Below, in pieces: positions 30,901-42,249 of a DNA stretch of 64,000 nt. The translations under genes were made by a program, and so were the position numbers. The notes under the pieces were generated by a model, which made no database searches, had not been told where the DNA came from, and saw only the letters and a program-made list of their open reading frames with translations. The number at the start of each line of letters is the position of its first letter. Position 1 is the first letter of the stretch. Source of the DNA: Sympetrum striolatum (taxonomy: Eukaryota; Arthropoda; Insecta; Odonata; Libellulidae); NCBI GenBank assembly GCA_947579665.1, contig OX388352.1:34838216-34902215 (forward strand), written 5' to 3'.

Positions 30901-33400
30901 CAGTCCTTATGTCTGTGGAGACAACTGTTACTAATCATTCACTAAAACAGAGACATGTTTCAATAAACGAAAATATATTACAAAAATATACTTCCAAGAA
31001 AATTTAGAATATTGAAATTGAATAACTGTTTCAGCGTTTATACTATGTTAAATTAAGTATACGAGTACAATATTCACGTTTTCACTGGATTGGCAGCTCT
31101 GATTCCGTTAGAGACTTCTCCTGCATCCTGTTTAGTCCTTACTTCTGTAAATACGACTGTTACTACTCCTTCCCTAAAACAGAGACATGTATCAATAAAC
31201 GAAAATATATTACAAAAATATACTTCTAAGAAAATTTAGAATATTGAAATTGAATAACAGTTTCAGGGTTAATACTATGTTAAATTAAGTATACGAGTAC
31301 AATATTCACGTGTTCACTGGATTGGCAGCTCTGATTCCATTAGAGACTTCTCCTGCAACCTGTTTAGTCCTTACTTCTGTGGAGACGACTGTTACTACTG
31401 CTTCCCTAAATCAGAGACATGTTTCAATAAACGAAAATATATTACAAAAATATACTTCCAAGAAAATTTACTATATTGAAATTGAATAACTGTTTCAGGG
31501 TGAATACAATGATAAATTAAGTATACGAGTACAATATTCACGTGTTAACTGGATTGGCAGCTCTGATTCCGTTAGAGACTTCTCCTGCATCCTGTTTAGT
31601 CCTTACTTCTGTAAATACGACTGTTACTACTCCTTCCCTAAAACAGAGACATGTATCAATACACGAAAATATATTACAAAAATATACTTCCTAGAAAATT
31701 TAGAATATTGAAATTGAATAACTGTTTCAGGGTTAAAACTATGTTAAATTAAGTATACGAGTACAATATTCACTAGTTCACTGGATTGGCAGCTCTGATT
31801 CCGTTAGAGACTTCTCCTGCATCCAGTTTAGTCATTACTTCTGTAAATACGACTGTTACTACTCCTTCCCTAAAACAGAGACATGTATCAATAAACGAAA
31901 ATATATTACAAAAATATACTTCCAAGAAAATTTAGAATATTGAAATTGAATAACAGTTTCAGGGTTAATACTATGTTAAATTAAGTATACGAGTACAATA
32001 TTCACGTGTTCACTGGATTGTCAGCTCTGATTCCGTTAGAGACTTCTCCTGCACCCAGTTTAGTCCTAACGTCTGCTGAGACGACTGTTACTAATCCTTG
32101 CCTAAAACAGAGACATGTATCAAGAAACGAAAATATATTACAAAAATATTCTTCCAAGAAAATTTAGAATATTGAAATTGATTAACAGTTTCAGGGTTAA
32201 CACTATGTTAAATTAAGTATACGAGTACAATATTCACGTTTTCACTGGATTGGCAGCTCTGATTCCGTTAGAGGCTTCTCCTGCATCCAGTTTAGTCCTT
32301 ACTTCTGTGGAGACGACTGTTACTACTGCTTCCCTAAAACAGAGACATGTATCAATAAACGGAAATATATTACAAAAATATACTTCCAAGAAAATTTAGA
32401 ATATTGAAATTGAATAACAGTATCATTGTTAATACTATGTTAAATTAAGTATACGAGTACAATATTCACGTGTTCACTGGATTGGCAGCTCTGATTCCGT
32501 TAGAGACCTCTCCTGCATCCAATTTAGTCCATACTTCTTTGGAGACGAATGTTACTACTCCTACCCTAAAACAGAGACATGTATCAATAAACGAAAATAT
32601 ATTACAAAAATATACTTCCAAGAAAATTTAGAATATTGAAATTGAATAACTGTTTCATTAGTAATACTATGTTAAATTCAGTTTACGAGTACAATATTCA
32701 CGTGTTCACTGGATTGGCAGCTCTGATTCCGTTAGAGGCTTCACCTGCATCCAGTTTAGTCCTTACTTCTGTGGAGACGACTTATACTACTCCTTCCCTA
32801 AAACAGAAACATGTATCAATATGCGAAAATATAATACAAAAATATACTTCAAAGAAAATTTAGAATATTGAAATTGAATAACTGTTTCAGGAGTAATACT
32901 ATGTTAAATTAAGTATACGAGTACAGTATTCACGTGTTCACTAGATTGGCAGCTCTGATTTTGTTAGAGACATCTCCTGCACCCAGTTTAATCCTTACAT
33001 CTGTGGTGACGACTGTTACTAATCCTTCCCTAAAACAGAGACATGTATCAATAAACGAAAATATATTACATAAATATTCTTCAAAGAAAATTTAGAATTT
33101 TGAAGTTGAATAACTGTTTCAGGGTTACTACTATGTTAAATCAAGTATACGAGTACAATATTCACGTGTTCACTGGATAGGCAGCTCTGATTCCGTTAGA
33201 GGCTTCTCCTGCATCCAGTTTAGTCCTTACTTCTGTGGAGACGACTGTTACTACTCCTTCCCTAAAACAGTGACATGTATCAAGAAACGAAAATATATTA
33301 CAAAAATATCCTGCAAAGAAAATTTAGAATATTGAAATTGAATAACTGATTCAGGGTTAATACTATGTTAAATTAAGTATACGAGTACAATATTCACGTG
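25000..33400 (+). repeat. Nested higher-order duplications of 4, 6, 10, 11, 12 and 20 monomers
   Basis: Several overlapping duplications can be followed by private variants. 25.0-26.0 kb recurs at 29.7-30.6 kb (offset 4639) and again at 32.5-33.4 kb (2784), marked by TTTCATTAGTAATAC at 25231, 29870 and 32654. 26381-26600 recurs at 27309 (928). 26640-27215 recurs at 28032 (1392). 28470-29400 recurs at 30790 (2320). 29461 recurs at 32013 (2552). No single repeat order explains the block. Confidence 0.75.
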
Positions 33401-35159
33401 TTCACTGGATTGGCAGCTCTGATTCCGTTAGAGACTTCTCCTGCATCTAGTTTAGTCTTTACTTCTGTAAATACGACTGCTACTACTCCTTCCCTAAAAC
33501 AGAGACATGTATCAATAAACGAAAATATATTACAAAAATATACTTCCAAGAAAATTTAGAATATTGAAATTGAATAACAGATTCAGGGTTAATACTATGT
33601 TAAATTAAGTATACGAGTACAATATTCACCTGTTCACTGGATTGGCAGCTCTGATTCCGTTAGAGACTTTTCCTGCACCCACTTGAGTCCTTATGTCTGT
33701 GGAGACGACTGTTACTAATCATTCCCTAAAACAGAGACATGTATCAATAAACGAAAATATATTACAAAAATATACTTCCAAGAAAATTTAGAATAGTGAA
33801 ACTGAATAACTATTTCAGGATTAATACTATGTTAAATTAAGTATACGAGTACAATATTCACCTGTTCACTGGATTGGCAGCTCATATTCCGTTAGAGACT
33901 TTTCCTGCACACACTTCAGTCCTTATGTCTTTGGAGACGACTGTTACTAATCATTCCCTAAAACAGAGACATGTTTCAATAAACGAAAATATATTACAAA
34001 AATATACTTCCCAGAAAATTTAGAATATTGAAATTGAATAACTGTTTCAGGGTTAATACTATGTTAATATAAGTATATGAGTACAATATTCACGTGTTCA
34101 CTGGATTGGCAGCTCTGATTCCGTTAGAGACTTCTCCTGCACCCAGTTTAGTCCTTACTTCTGTGGAGACGACTGTTACTACTGCTTCCCTAAATCAGAG
34201 ACATGTTTCAATAAACGAAAATATATTACAAAAATAAACTTCCAAGAAAATTTAGAATATTGAAATTGAATAACTGTTTCAGGGTGAATACTATGTTAAA
34301 TTAAGTATACGAGTACAATATTCACGTGTTCACTGGATTGGCAGCTCGGATTCCGTTAGAGACTTCTCCTGCATCCTGTTTAGTCCTTACTTCTGTAAAT
34401 ACGACTGTTACTACTCCTTCCCTAAAACAGAGACATGTATCAATAAACGAAAATATATTACAAAAATATACTTCCAAGAAAATTTAGAATATTGAAATTG
34501 AATAACTGTTTCAGGGTTAATACTATGTTAAATTAAGTATACGAGTACAATATTCACGTGTTCACTGCATTGGCAGCTCTGATTCCGTTAGAGACTACTC
34601 CTGCATCCAATTTAGTCCTTACTTCTGTGGAGACGAATGTTACTACTCTTACCCTAAAACAGAGCCATGTATCAATAAACGAAAATATATTACAAAAAAA
34701 TACTTCCAAGAAAATTTAGAATATTGAAATTGAATAACTGTTTCAGGGTTAAAACTATGTTAAATTAAGTATACGAGTACAATATTCACGTGTTCACTGG
34801 ATTGGCAGCTCTGATTCCGTTAGAGACTTCTCCTGCATCCAGTTTAGTCCTTACTTCTGTAAATACGACTGTTACTACTCCTTCCCTAAAACAGAGACAT
34901 GTATCAATAAACGAAAATATATTACAAAAATATACTTCCAAGAAAATTTAGAATATTGAAATTGAATAACTGTTTCAGGGTTAATACTATGTTAAATTAA
35001 GTATACGAGTACAATATTCACGTGTTCACAGGATTGGAAGCTCTGATTCCGTTAGAGACTTCTCCTGCACCCAGTTTAGTCCTTACTTCTGTGGAGACGA
35101 CTGTTACTACTCCTTCCCTAAAACAGAGACATGTATCAATAAACGAAAATATATTACAA

Positions 35160-36350
35160 AAATATAATTCCAAGAAAATTCAGAATATTCAAGTTGAATA
35201 ACTGTTCAGGGTTAATACTATGTTAAATTAAGTATACGAGTACAATATTCACGTGTTCACTTGATTGGCAGCTCTGATTCCGTTAGAGGCTTCTCCTGCA
35301 TCCAGTTTAGTCCTTATTTCTGTGGAGATGAATGTTACTACTCCTACCCTAAAACAGAGACATGTATCAGTAAACGAATCTATATTACAAAAATATACTT
35401 CCAAGAAAGTTTAGAATATTGAGATTGAATAACTGTTTCAGTGTTTATACTATGTTAAATTAATTATACGAGAACAATATTCACTTGTTCACTGGATTGG
35501 CAGCTCTGATTCCGTAAGAGGCTTCTCCTGCATCCAGTGTAGTCCTTACCTTTGTGGATACGACTGTTACTACTGCTACCCTAAAACAGAGACATGTATC
35601 AATAAACGAAAATATATTAGAAAAATATAATTAGAAAAAAATTTAGAATATTGAAATTTAATAACTGTTTCAGTGTTAATACAATGTTTAATTAAGTATA
35701 GGAGTACAATATTCACGTGTTCACTGGATTGGCAGCTCTGATTCCGATAGAGACTTCTCCTGCATCCAGTTTAGTCCTTACTTCTGTGGATACGACTGTT
35801 ACTACTCCTGTCCTAAAACATAGACATGTATCAATAAACGAAAATATAAACCAAAAATATAATTCCAAGAAAATTTAGAATATTGAAGTTGAATAACTGT
35901 TTCAGGGTTAATACCATGTTAAATTAAGTTTACGAGAACAATAATCTCGTATTCACTGGATTGGCGACCCTCACTCCGTTAGGGACATCCTTTCATCCAG
36001 TTACGTCCTTACTACTGTGGATAAGACTGTTACTACTCCTTCCTCTTAAACAGAGACATGTATCAATAATCGAAAATATATAGCAAAAATATAATTACAA
36101 GATGGTGCAGAATAATTAAAGTTCAATAACTGTTTCTGAGTTAATACTATGTTAAGTTAAGAATGCTGGTACAATAATCACGTGTGAATTGGATTTGCAG
36201 CTCTCCCTCTGTTAAACAGTTCTCCTGAATCCAGTTAACTTCTTCCTTCTGCGGAGACGACTGTTACTACTCTAACCCTGAAACAGAAATATGTATTAAT
36301 AAACGAAAATATATAGCAATAATATTATTACAAGTAAATGCATAATAATC
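35160..36350 (+). repeat. Decaying right edge of the satellite array
   Basis: Monomers remain alignable but accumulate private substitutions and small indels. Examples are AAGTTGAATAACTGTTCAGG at about 35189, CTCGTATTCACTGG at 35945 and CAAGATGGTGCAGAATAAT at 36098. The last recognisable satellite base before the LINE is near 36350. Confidence 0.85.
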
Positions 36351-36391
36351 TCTCAGGAAATGGGAGTATAGGTTGAAGCAGTAGTTGTTAT

Positions 36392-37464
36392 TTAGCAAAA
36401 GCGTTTGACGTTGTAGACTATGAAATATTATTACAGAAAGTGAGCACAATGAACTTAGATCCAAGAGTAATAAGATGGATAGATATTGCTATCAAAAGTA
36501 GAAACAGAAAATAAAAATTGGAAATAAGTTATCTGATGAAATCACAGTAACATCAGGTGTAGCTCAAGGTAGCGTGCTTGGGCGTCTACTCTTCTTGATA
36601 TTTATTATTGACTTACCAACTGGAATACAATCAAAAATTCCTTTATTTGCTGACGTTTGTATTATATATAGGATTATAAGAAACGAGAACGATTGCTTGG
36701 GACTTCAAGAGGATTTTAATGCCTTAAATAGCTGGGTTTCGTCTAATAAATTAGTAATTAATACAAATAAATGTAAAGTCATCAGTTTCAATAGTAGTAA
36801 ATATCAACATGCATATCATCTTGGGGGGTGGAGAAATTCTGCCTTGTGAGTATATTGTAAAATACTTAGGTTTAACATTCAGTAGGGACTTGAAATGGAA
36901 CGAACACATAGAGCGAATAATTTTGAAAGCCAACAAAGTATTAAACTTCCTAGTGCTTACTCTTAATAAATCAAATAAGAATGTTAAGGAGGCTGCGTAC
37001 AAATCATTTGTTATGCCAATCTTGGAATTCGGGGAATGTTTATGGGACCCGCATGAGGTAGGTTTAAAGCGAAAAATAGAAAAGGTAAAGAGAAAGGCAT
37101 CAAGATTCGTCTTAGGCAGATATGCAAGGCTTGATAGCGTTACTCAGATGCTAAAAGAATTAGGTTGGGAAAGTTTAGAGGAACGGAGATTCAAGAAAAG
37201 GCTAGCTATATTTTTTAAAGTATATACAGGAGTTAAATCATTTGAGGAATTGTCAAACAAAGTCTCTATGGCAAAATTTCACGGCAGAAAAGACCATACA
37301 TACAAAGTTAAAGTAATAAAACAGCGAACCAACATCAGTAAAATCTCTTTCTAAATCGTGCTACTAAGGATTGGAATGATTTGCATGCAGGAGTCTTGGA
37401 GCCCTTCCCAAAACATCATAGGGAGTTTGTGAAAAGATTGAGTAGAACTGTTAAGGATGAGTAG
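36392..37464 (+). pseudogene. LINE reverse transcriptase, C-terminal half, frameshifted
   Basis: The reading frame is broken but recognisable. Motif A is AKAFDVVDYE at about 36399, with the catalytic Asp present and a small deletion just before it. An in-frame stop and frame change follow around 36510-36530. Next come SGVAQGSVLG and LLFLIFIIDLP (motif B region), then FADV at about 36648, where the family has FADD, so the second catalytic Asp is lost. The frame shifts again near 36810 into the thumb region: YIVKYLGLTFSRDLKWNEH, ANKVLNFL, AYKSFVMPILEFGE, then LGRYARLDSVTQMLKELGWE. A final shift near 37350 leads to NRATKDWNDLH and a stop at 37462-37464. It is dead as an enzyme. Confidence 0.85.
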
Positions 37465-37611
37465 TCTTGACGTTTACTAGTACATGTGCAGTGAATCAGT
37501 ATATATTTTTTTGTAATTCAAAAATTTAGATAGGATATATAATAATATGTGCAATATATGTATAAGTAGATGTGTTACCACCAGAATATTAGTCCACTTG
37601 CAGCATTATTT

Positions 37612-37633
37612 ATAATAATAATAATAATAATAA
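37612..37633 (+). repeat. (TAA)n tract, LINE 3' tail
   Basis: Seven or so TAA/ATA triplets sit between the LINE 3' end and the resumed satellite. This is best explained as the target-primed 3' tail of the LINE rather than an independent microsatellite. Confidence 0.75.
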
Positions 37634-38560
37634 CTGTTTCTCAGTTAATACTATGTTAAATTAAGAATGCGAGTACAATAATCACGTGTTAGCTGGATTG
37701 GCGGCTCGCCCTCCGTTAGACAGTTCTACTGCATCCAGTTAAGTCCATACTTCTGTGGAGACGACTGTTACTACTCCTACCCTGAAACAGAAAAAGGTAT
37801 TAATAAACGAAACATTTAGTAAAGATATAATTCCAAGAAAATGCCGAAATTTATAAGTTCAATAACCATTTTTAGGAAATTCTATGTATAATTAACTATA
37901 CTAGTACATTATTCACATATCCATCGCATTGTTGGCTCCTCCTCTCTTTACTGCCTCTTCTTAATCTATATTTGTTCTTTCATGTTTTCTTTATTCAGAT
38001 GACGTTGTCCATCCCTGTCCTTTCATGTGTGGAGAAATATGAAACTTCATATACGAAAAAATTAGTTTTTATTAATGGAATTATAATCTTTGAATAATAT
38101 AACTTTAAGTGAATATAAAAAATTCATTGTTACTTACCGTTTATGAGGAAATACGATGTACAATTAACATAATAGTACAATGATTACGTGTCCATTGGAT
38201 TTCTGGCTCCCCCTCTCTTTTCTGCATCTTCTTAATCCATATTCGTCCTTTCATGTTTGGAGAGTTTTTTTTTATTACAACTAAATTATTTACATGTCCA
38301 TTGGTGTTTTCGCTCTCTCCATTCCGGCTCCATATTCCTTTTCTTTTTTCATACTTTTATGAGTGTAGATTAATGACTCTTATTGGAGATTTAATAATGT
38401 TTTCTTAACAATACAAGTAGAATGTTTCGTTGTCCTTTGTAAATTAGTTTTCAATCGATTTGCTTTTTCTTTTTTATCTTTATTCGTTCTGTATGGTTCG
38501 GTGATGAATGATTCTTCATTTAATTATGTAGGAATATATTAATGAAAGACAAAATCTAAG
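37630..38560 (+). repeat. Highly diverged satellite monomers, four or five units
   Basis: Units beginning near 37630, 37870, 38120, 38265 and 38400 keep landmarks such as GAGTACAATAATCACGTG, AGTACAATGATTACGTG and TGTCCATTGGAT, with irregular spacing. On the minus strand three of them contain a block like CATGAAAGGACGAAT-ATGGATTAAG, with an in-frame TAA (for example 38232-38234). The same block is seen in the monomers at 61.6-61.9 kb, where I interpret it as a terminal exon. The units lie directly downstream, in minus-strand sense, of the gene at 39-44 kb. Confidence 0.75.
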
Positions 38561-39000
38561 AAAAATACATCTCAAAATATTCTAAGAATATGAATGAACA
38601 TTTATCGTATTATCATAAAAATATTCTCTGCAATTTCCATGGAAACTTGTCTATTGTAAATTTTTGTTTAGTATATTGGTCGTTTCTTCTACTACATCTG
38701 TGTTTTTCCAGTCAAGTGATTACGGGATTTGTAAATTCTATATTGAAAAAGTCAATTTCGTTTAATAAATAGAGAAAAGGTTTCCGATTCCAATAGGCTA
38801 CATTGCAAGATATTTTTCTTTCTTTTGCCGAGTAACAGTATACTTATGTTTAGTTTTTAGTTAATCCTACGAACATTTTTCAATAAAATACAGCGTACCA
38901 CATTAATAGAAATGTAAACGAAAGATTAGTCAGGTCATAAATATTGTATCACGGGGTAATAGAAATTCAGAATGATATGAATACTTTATCTTTTGTTGCG
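38560..39000. other. AT-rich stretch between diverged satellite and exon-4 candidate
   Basis: No exon, element or repeat that I can support, apart from the possible extension of exon 4 to the TGA at 38930. Confidence 0.4.
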
Positions 39001-42000
39001 GATTTGATTCCGAAGAATAAGCTGCATTCTTCTTTTTCGTATGCTCTGCCATTTTAGGAGCATCGGCTGAACACGGTGCCTGAATCACGATGACTATATC
39101 TGTGAATGGAATATATATTAATGGTATTATATCTCATTAAAATTACCTACCTTAAAAACAATTTGTAGATAGCATGATAAAAATATTACATCAATAGCAT
39201 CAAATACTATGCATGGTAACTGATACCTCCATCCTCTCAAGGTACTGCTCTTTGTATGACGGCGCAATGACTTTCGATTGGATTCTCCCGATCCATTCTA
39301 CTACTACTTCATCCTCATCATAAAACCAACAACCTTCTATTATGATGCAAAATTGATGTTATACTTTATGAGTTGCAAGATAAATCAGATCTTACAACAG
39401 AATTATGCCCCAGGGCTAATGTAATAATTAAGATATGTTATTACTTTCTTTTACTGCATACTTTGCATAAGTAAGCGAAAGCATTGTAGGAAGATAGGTT
39501 ACAAATCTTTTATATGTTAAATTATTCTATGGGACCAGGGAATTCATTTAATCTAGTGTAAATCTTAAAAAAATAATTTTAATTTTTAATCTAAACAATA
39601 TTGCTACTTCTTGTAATTGTTGACAGGGCGATAAAAAGCGTGTAAAATCATTTAAGTCTCTAAATGTATTCAAGATAAATCAACCACGTCCTTGAACTTC
39701 AAAATCTTAGACAGAAAAATGAAAAGTAGATAGAGATCCCTAACCGGGTTTTACGCTGATACCTGCGGAGTATGACTCGCATTTTATTAGAATAATGTTT
39801 CCGAGAATACGAAGGAAAGGGAAAGCAAAACAGCAAAGGGAGTTCTAGAATTATTATCGTATATACGTAAGCAGCTTTCACTCCTTAACGAAATATAGAA
39901 TTGAAAGATTTGAAGGTCGCTTGAGCCCCAAACGGAGACTAACAGATGTCTTTCTGGAGCATTACTCAAATTTTTAAGGAGAGACAGCAATAGAAAGGGA
40001 GAACCAAACAGTCCTTGGCCTTCCAGAAATCTCGTTGTTCGTGTATAAACAACTTTCTATTTTTCTCACCGAAGTTGAGGATAACGTAGAAAAGGGAAAG
40101 TGTACATTTCCAATTATACTTCGCTGAGACACCGAACTACCAAAATATTTTTTTGTGCACCTTATACTATCCAGTGAAAAGCATAGTCTATCATTTCCTG
40201 GACCTTTTTACGGTCTGGAAGCTGAAATCGCGTTTGTTGAGAGCTGGAATTACGATGTCGGGTATTTTGTCGTGTACATCAACTTCTCGAATTATTTTTT
40301 CTATACTCAGTTCTTCTATTCTTAAGAGATTCCCAACCAAGGGCTTCGATGTATGTAATGCTGCAGCACAATAGCTAGTAGAGATGGAAGCAAAACAACA
40401 CCGATCCAAAAAGATATCCGGAATAATTAAGTCTTACAGAACTGTACCAATCACAGCTCCGTGATTGGTTAAATTGGAAGTCTGATTAAATTTACGAATC
40501 TAATCTGGCATTTACGTTGGATGACATCACAAATACCTAAACCTGGAGATGCAAGTCAATGAATTGTAATGAAAATGCAGTCAAGCAATGAATTGTAATT
40601 TTAAACATCAGTCGTGTTACCAATAAAAAATATTTAATACGGCGTAAAACTTTTCCTCGTTGCATAAAACATTCCCATGCCTCTCAACCAAAAAACCCAC
40701 CAACTCGATCCAAGAAAAATGACAAAATGATTCCCAATTTAACAACAATTGTAAGTTGTTTCTAAGAATAATGAAGTGAATTTGATAAAAATGATTAATT
40801 CAATGGCAGTATTTTTTATATATGTTGATAATAAGATACTGATCAACAACGGGCTCTCGTTAGCTAGAAACTGCAATGTAAATCCAACTAACTGAACACT
40901 ATCTTATTTGTCAGTATCGGCTAAAACTTGAAAGTCAATCATTATCATCTTTACAATAAAACACATGAAAAACGGTTGTAGACTTAAGCATATGATAATT
41001 TTATAGCTTCTCTAAAGAAAATTTGCATCAAAGACAACTGTAACACTTATTGATTTGCTTACAACAGGTATAAAATATATGTTGCTCCAACACGTTACAT
41101 TAAATAGGATGAACTTCAAAAGCATAGCCGAATGCTTTTGATCTGCTTTTGACAGTCATTTGTTTTCGGGCAGCTTAAATTCGTAAATTCAGGAAGCACA
41201 AGTTGATCTTTTGAAAAATGGTAGAACCGATACTGTAGAAAAGATTATTGTATTTTTTGAATAAGGAAATTTGATTTGAAAAGAATTGAGTTTAAGTCCT
41301 TATATTACGAACTGAGGTAAGGAAAGCACAACTAAAACATAGAAACAGTGATGAAAAAATTAAATGTCAATGTAATTCCATATCGGGTCAGACTGAAATA
41401 TTTGCATATGCTAACGGAAATAAGAAACGTACGTTACAAAATAAAAGTAAATATCTTTTGCTACAGCTCGCCCATCGTTTCACTAGTAGCAAGGAAGGTG
41501 CTTGTTTTTAACGAACGATGCATCAAATATAACGTAAATTGGTAAATGAAGGAAAATAAAATTTATTTATCAAGAATAGAATTGTTAAGTCTTACCACAT
41601 TGGTTGATAATCTTTATTGGCTTTGAGAATGTATTAAATCATTTTTAGTAAGGAAATTGAGTTCTAATGGATATGCATCTGAAATAGACAGCAAGACCGA
41701 TGCTTGTTCCAATATTCTATCCATGAGAAATTAAAAATCAAACAACCGTCTTATAATGCATGCATTTGGTTCTCGATATACACCAGAGTTTATCCACATA
41801 ATGGTCTACACGGAACAAGGAAAGACAAGGGAAAAGTCTGTTAATATAGAATTGGTGTGATCTATGAAACGTTTAGACTGATACTTGATGCACAATGGAG
41901 GGGCTGATATTTTACATAACACACAAAAACAGTCTCGAGAATTAATAGTGCGATGCGATATTAATTTCTTTTGATTTAAGTGGATTGACTTCAGCAATGA

Positions 42001-42197
42001 TCTTCTATGTTATTGGAAATACATTAGCTAATTCACACCAAGTCTAGTGTAATTAGATACACGAAAAGCAGAAACTTTCAATAAAAACAATACACGTGAG
42101 ATATGAGCTATATATTATGAAAGCAAATAATTCGTTTCAGCTTACCAAAGTTGAGATCCGGTCGAACGTTGCACAGTGCCTCTTCGATGCCTTTCAT
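38930..42197 (-). CDS. Unrecognised small spliced gene (model: exons 2-4 coding)
   Basis: I do not recognise this gene, and no function is assigned. The model comes from splice sites and matching phases. The start ATG at 42197 lies in a favourable context (CGGCCATGAAAG). Exon 2 codes for MKGIEEALCNVRPDLNF and ends in phase 1. Exon 3 (39336-39227) continues in phase with GCWFYDEDE, VVVEWIGRIQ and APSYKEQYLERME, and ends in phase 0. An exon-4 candidate starts at 39079. Its open frame could run to a TGA at 38930-38932, giving about 103 residues. Alternatively exon 4 ends near 39005 and spliced to a terminal exon now represented by decayed satellite monomers further left. The product is acidic with no visible signal peptide or membrane segment. 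Introns are about 2.8 kb and 0.15 kb. Exons 2 and 3 look real; whether the locus is still functional is unclear, because no intact donor is visible after exon 4. Confidence 0.5.
39005..39079 (-). CDS. Exon 4 candidate, related to the exon units at 62 kb
   Basis: It begins after GTGATTCAG in phase 0, as exon 3 requires. The region just upstream (GATATAGTCATC) resembles that upstream of the 62-kb unit 1 exon (GATATCTTAATC). Its end (GCAGCTTATTCTTCGGAA) resembles GAAGCTATTCTGGAA there. The donor present at 62 kb is not recognisable here, so the exon may be decayed or may run on as a terminal exon to 38930. Confidence 0.35.
39227..39336 (-). CDS. Exon 3 of the unrecognised gene
   Basis: 110 nt, fully open in the frame set by exon 2. 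The acceptor is CATAATAG and the donor is GATGGAG|GTATCA. The coding phase (1 in, 0 out) joins exon 2 without a stop. Composition is coding-like, richer in G and C than the flanks, and encodes an acidic stretch followed by a helical-looking segment. Confidence 0.6.
39775..39893 (-). repeat. Arm segment of the inverted duplication (partner 50276-50392)
   Basis: Read on the minus strand, this stretch aligns with 50276-50392 on the plus strand. Both share ATACGATAA, AGAACT, TTTTGCTTTCCCTTTCC and AAAATGCGAG in order, roughly 70 percent by eye. It lies in intron 2 of the minus-strand gene, about 440 nt before exon 3. Confidence 0.6.
40446..40469. repeat. Perfect 9-bp inverted repeat around a CCAAT motif
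   Basis: ACCAATCAC, six bases, then GTGATTGGT. It could be a paired CCAAT element or a small hairpin. It lies in intron 2 of the minus-strand gene model, and no transcript start can be tied to it. Confidence 0.5.
40470..42140. other. Intronic/intergenic AT-rich sequence
   Basis: Mostly the interior of the inferred intron 2. I see no supported gene, RNA or mobile element. Short open frames here (for example 41348-41545, plus) have no recognisable motif. Confidence 0.4.
42146..42197 (-). CDS. Exon 2, coding part of the unrecognised gene
   Basis: 52 nt from ATG to a G|GTAAGC donor at 42145-42140. The exon probably begins at 42212 after GATAAG, or at 42241 after TTTCTAG. The upstream acceptor choice does not affect the coding part. 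A diverged copy of this exon, including flanking TTCATTTTGAT, lies on the plus strand at 49359-49456, which supports it as a real conserved unit. Confidence 0.6.
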
Positions 42198-42249
42198 GGC
42201 CGACGCCCGAGCCTTATCAAAATGAAAGGAAATTCATTTTCCTAGAAAT

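Larger units (their letters stand above)
1..35930 (+). repeat. 232-bp satellite array, about 155 tandem monomers
   Basis: Head-to-tail repeat with a 232-bp period. The marker AATACTATGTTAAATTAAG recurs at about 182, 413, 645 and so on, and most monomers are 231-233 bp. All copies have one orientation, and I see no mobile-element insertion before the right edge. Each monomer has an AT-rich half (AATATATTACAAAAATATAC followed by a GAAAATTTAGAATATTG block) and a more variable half with subtype markers: CTACTCCTGCATCCAA, CATCTCCTGCACCCAG, GGCTTCTCCTGCATCC, and CATCCTG with TGTAAATACG. The last subtype appears only from about 13 kb on. The array runs off the left end of the window. Whether it is centromeric is not determinable here. 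Confidence 0.97.
36350..37634 (+). mobile_element. 5'-truncated non-LTR retrotransposon (LINE), CR1/L2/Jockey-like
   Basis: This fragment carries the C-terminal half of a reverse transcriptase and ends in a TAA-repeat tail. It interrupts a decayed satellite monomer: satellite sequence stops at CATAATAAT (about 36349) and resumes at AACTGTTTCTCAG (37632). About ten bases of the monomer between them are missing or hidden in the tail. The RT type, the absence of LTRs and the simple-repeat tail place it in the CR1/L2/Jockey supergroup. I cannot assign the clade. Confidence 0.85.

Noticed and set aside
199..32863. Series of 60-83-residue plus-strand open frames in the satellite with similar products (VLTSVETTVTTPSLKQRH and so on)
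   Set aside because: They recur because the monomer recurs. The monomer length (232 bp) is not a multiple of three, so the frame cannot run through the array. Starts and stops vary by chance substitutions, and the diverged ancestral-like monomers do not keep this frame.
1..35930. CRISPR array or phage-like repeat
   Set aside because: Repeats are contiguous 232-bp monomers without unique spacers, in eukaryotic sequence.
1..35930. Centromere identity
   Set aside because: No CENP-B-box-like NTTCGNNNNANNCGGGN motif was seen, and the array boundary and chromosome position are unknown. A satellite alone does not show centromere function.
40191..40409. 72-residue minus-strand open frame in intron 2 of the gene model
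   Set aside because: Composition is plausible but no family, splice link or conserved counterpart in the inverted copy was seen, and an overlapping plus-strand frame is equally long.
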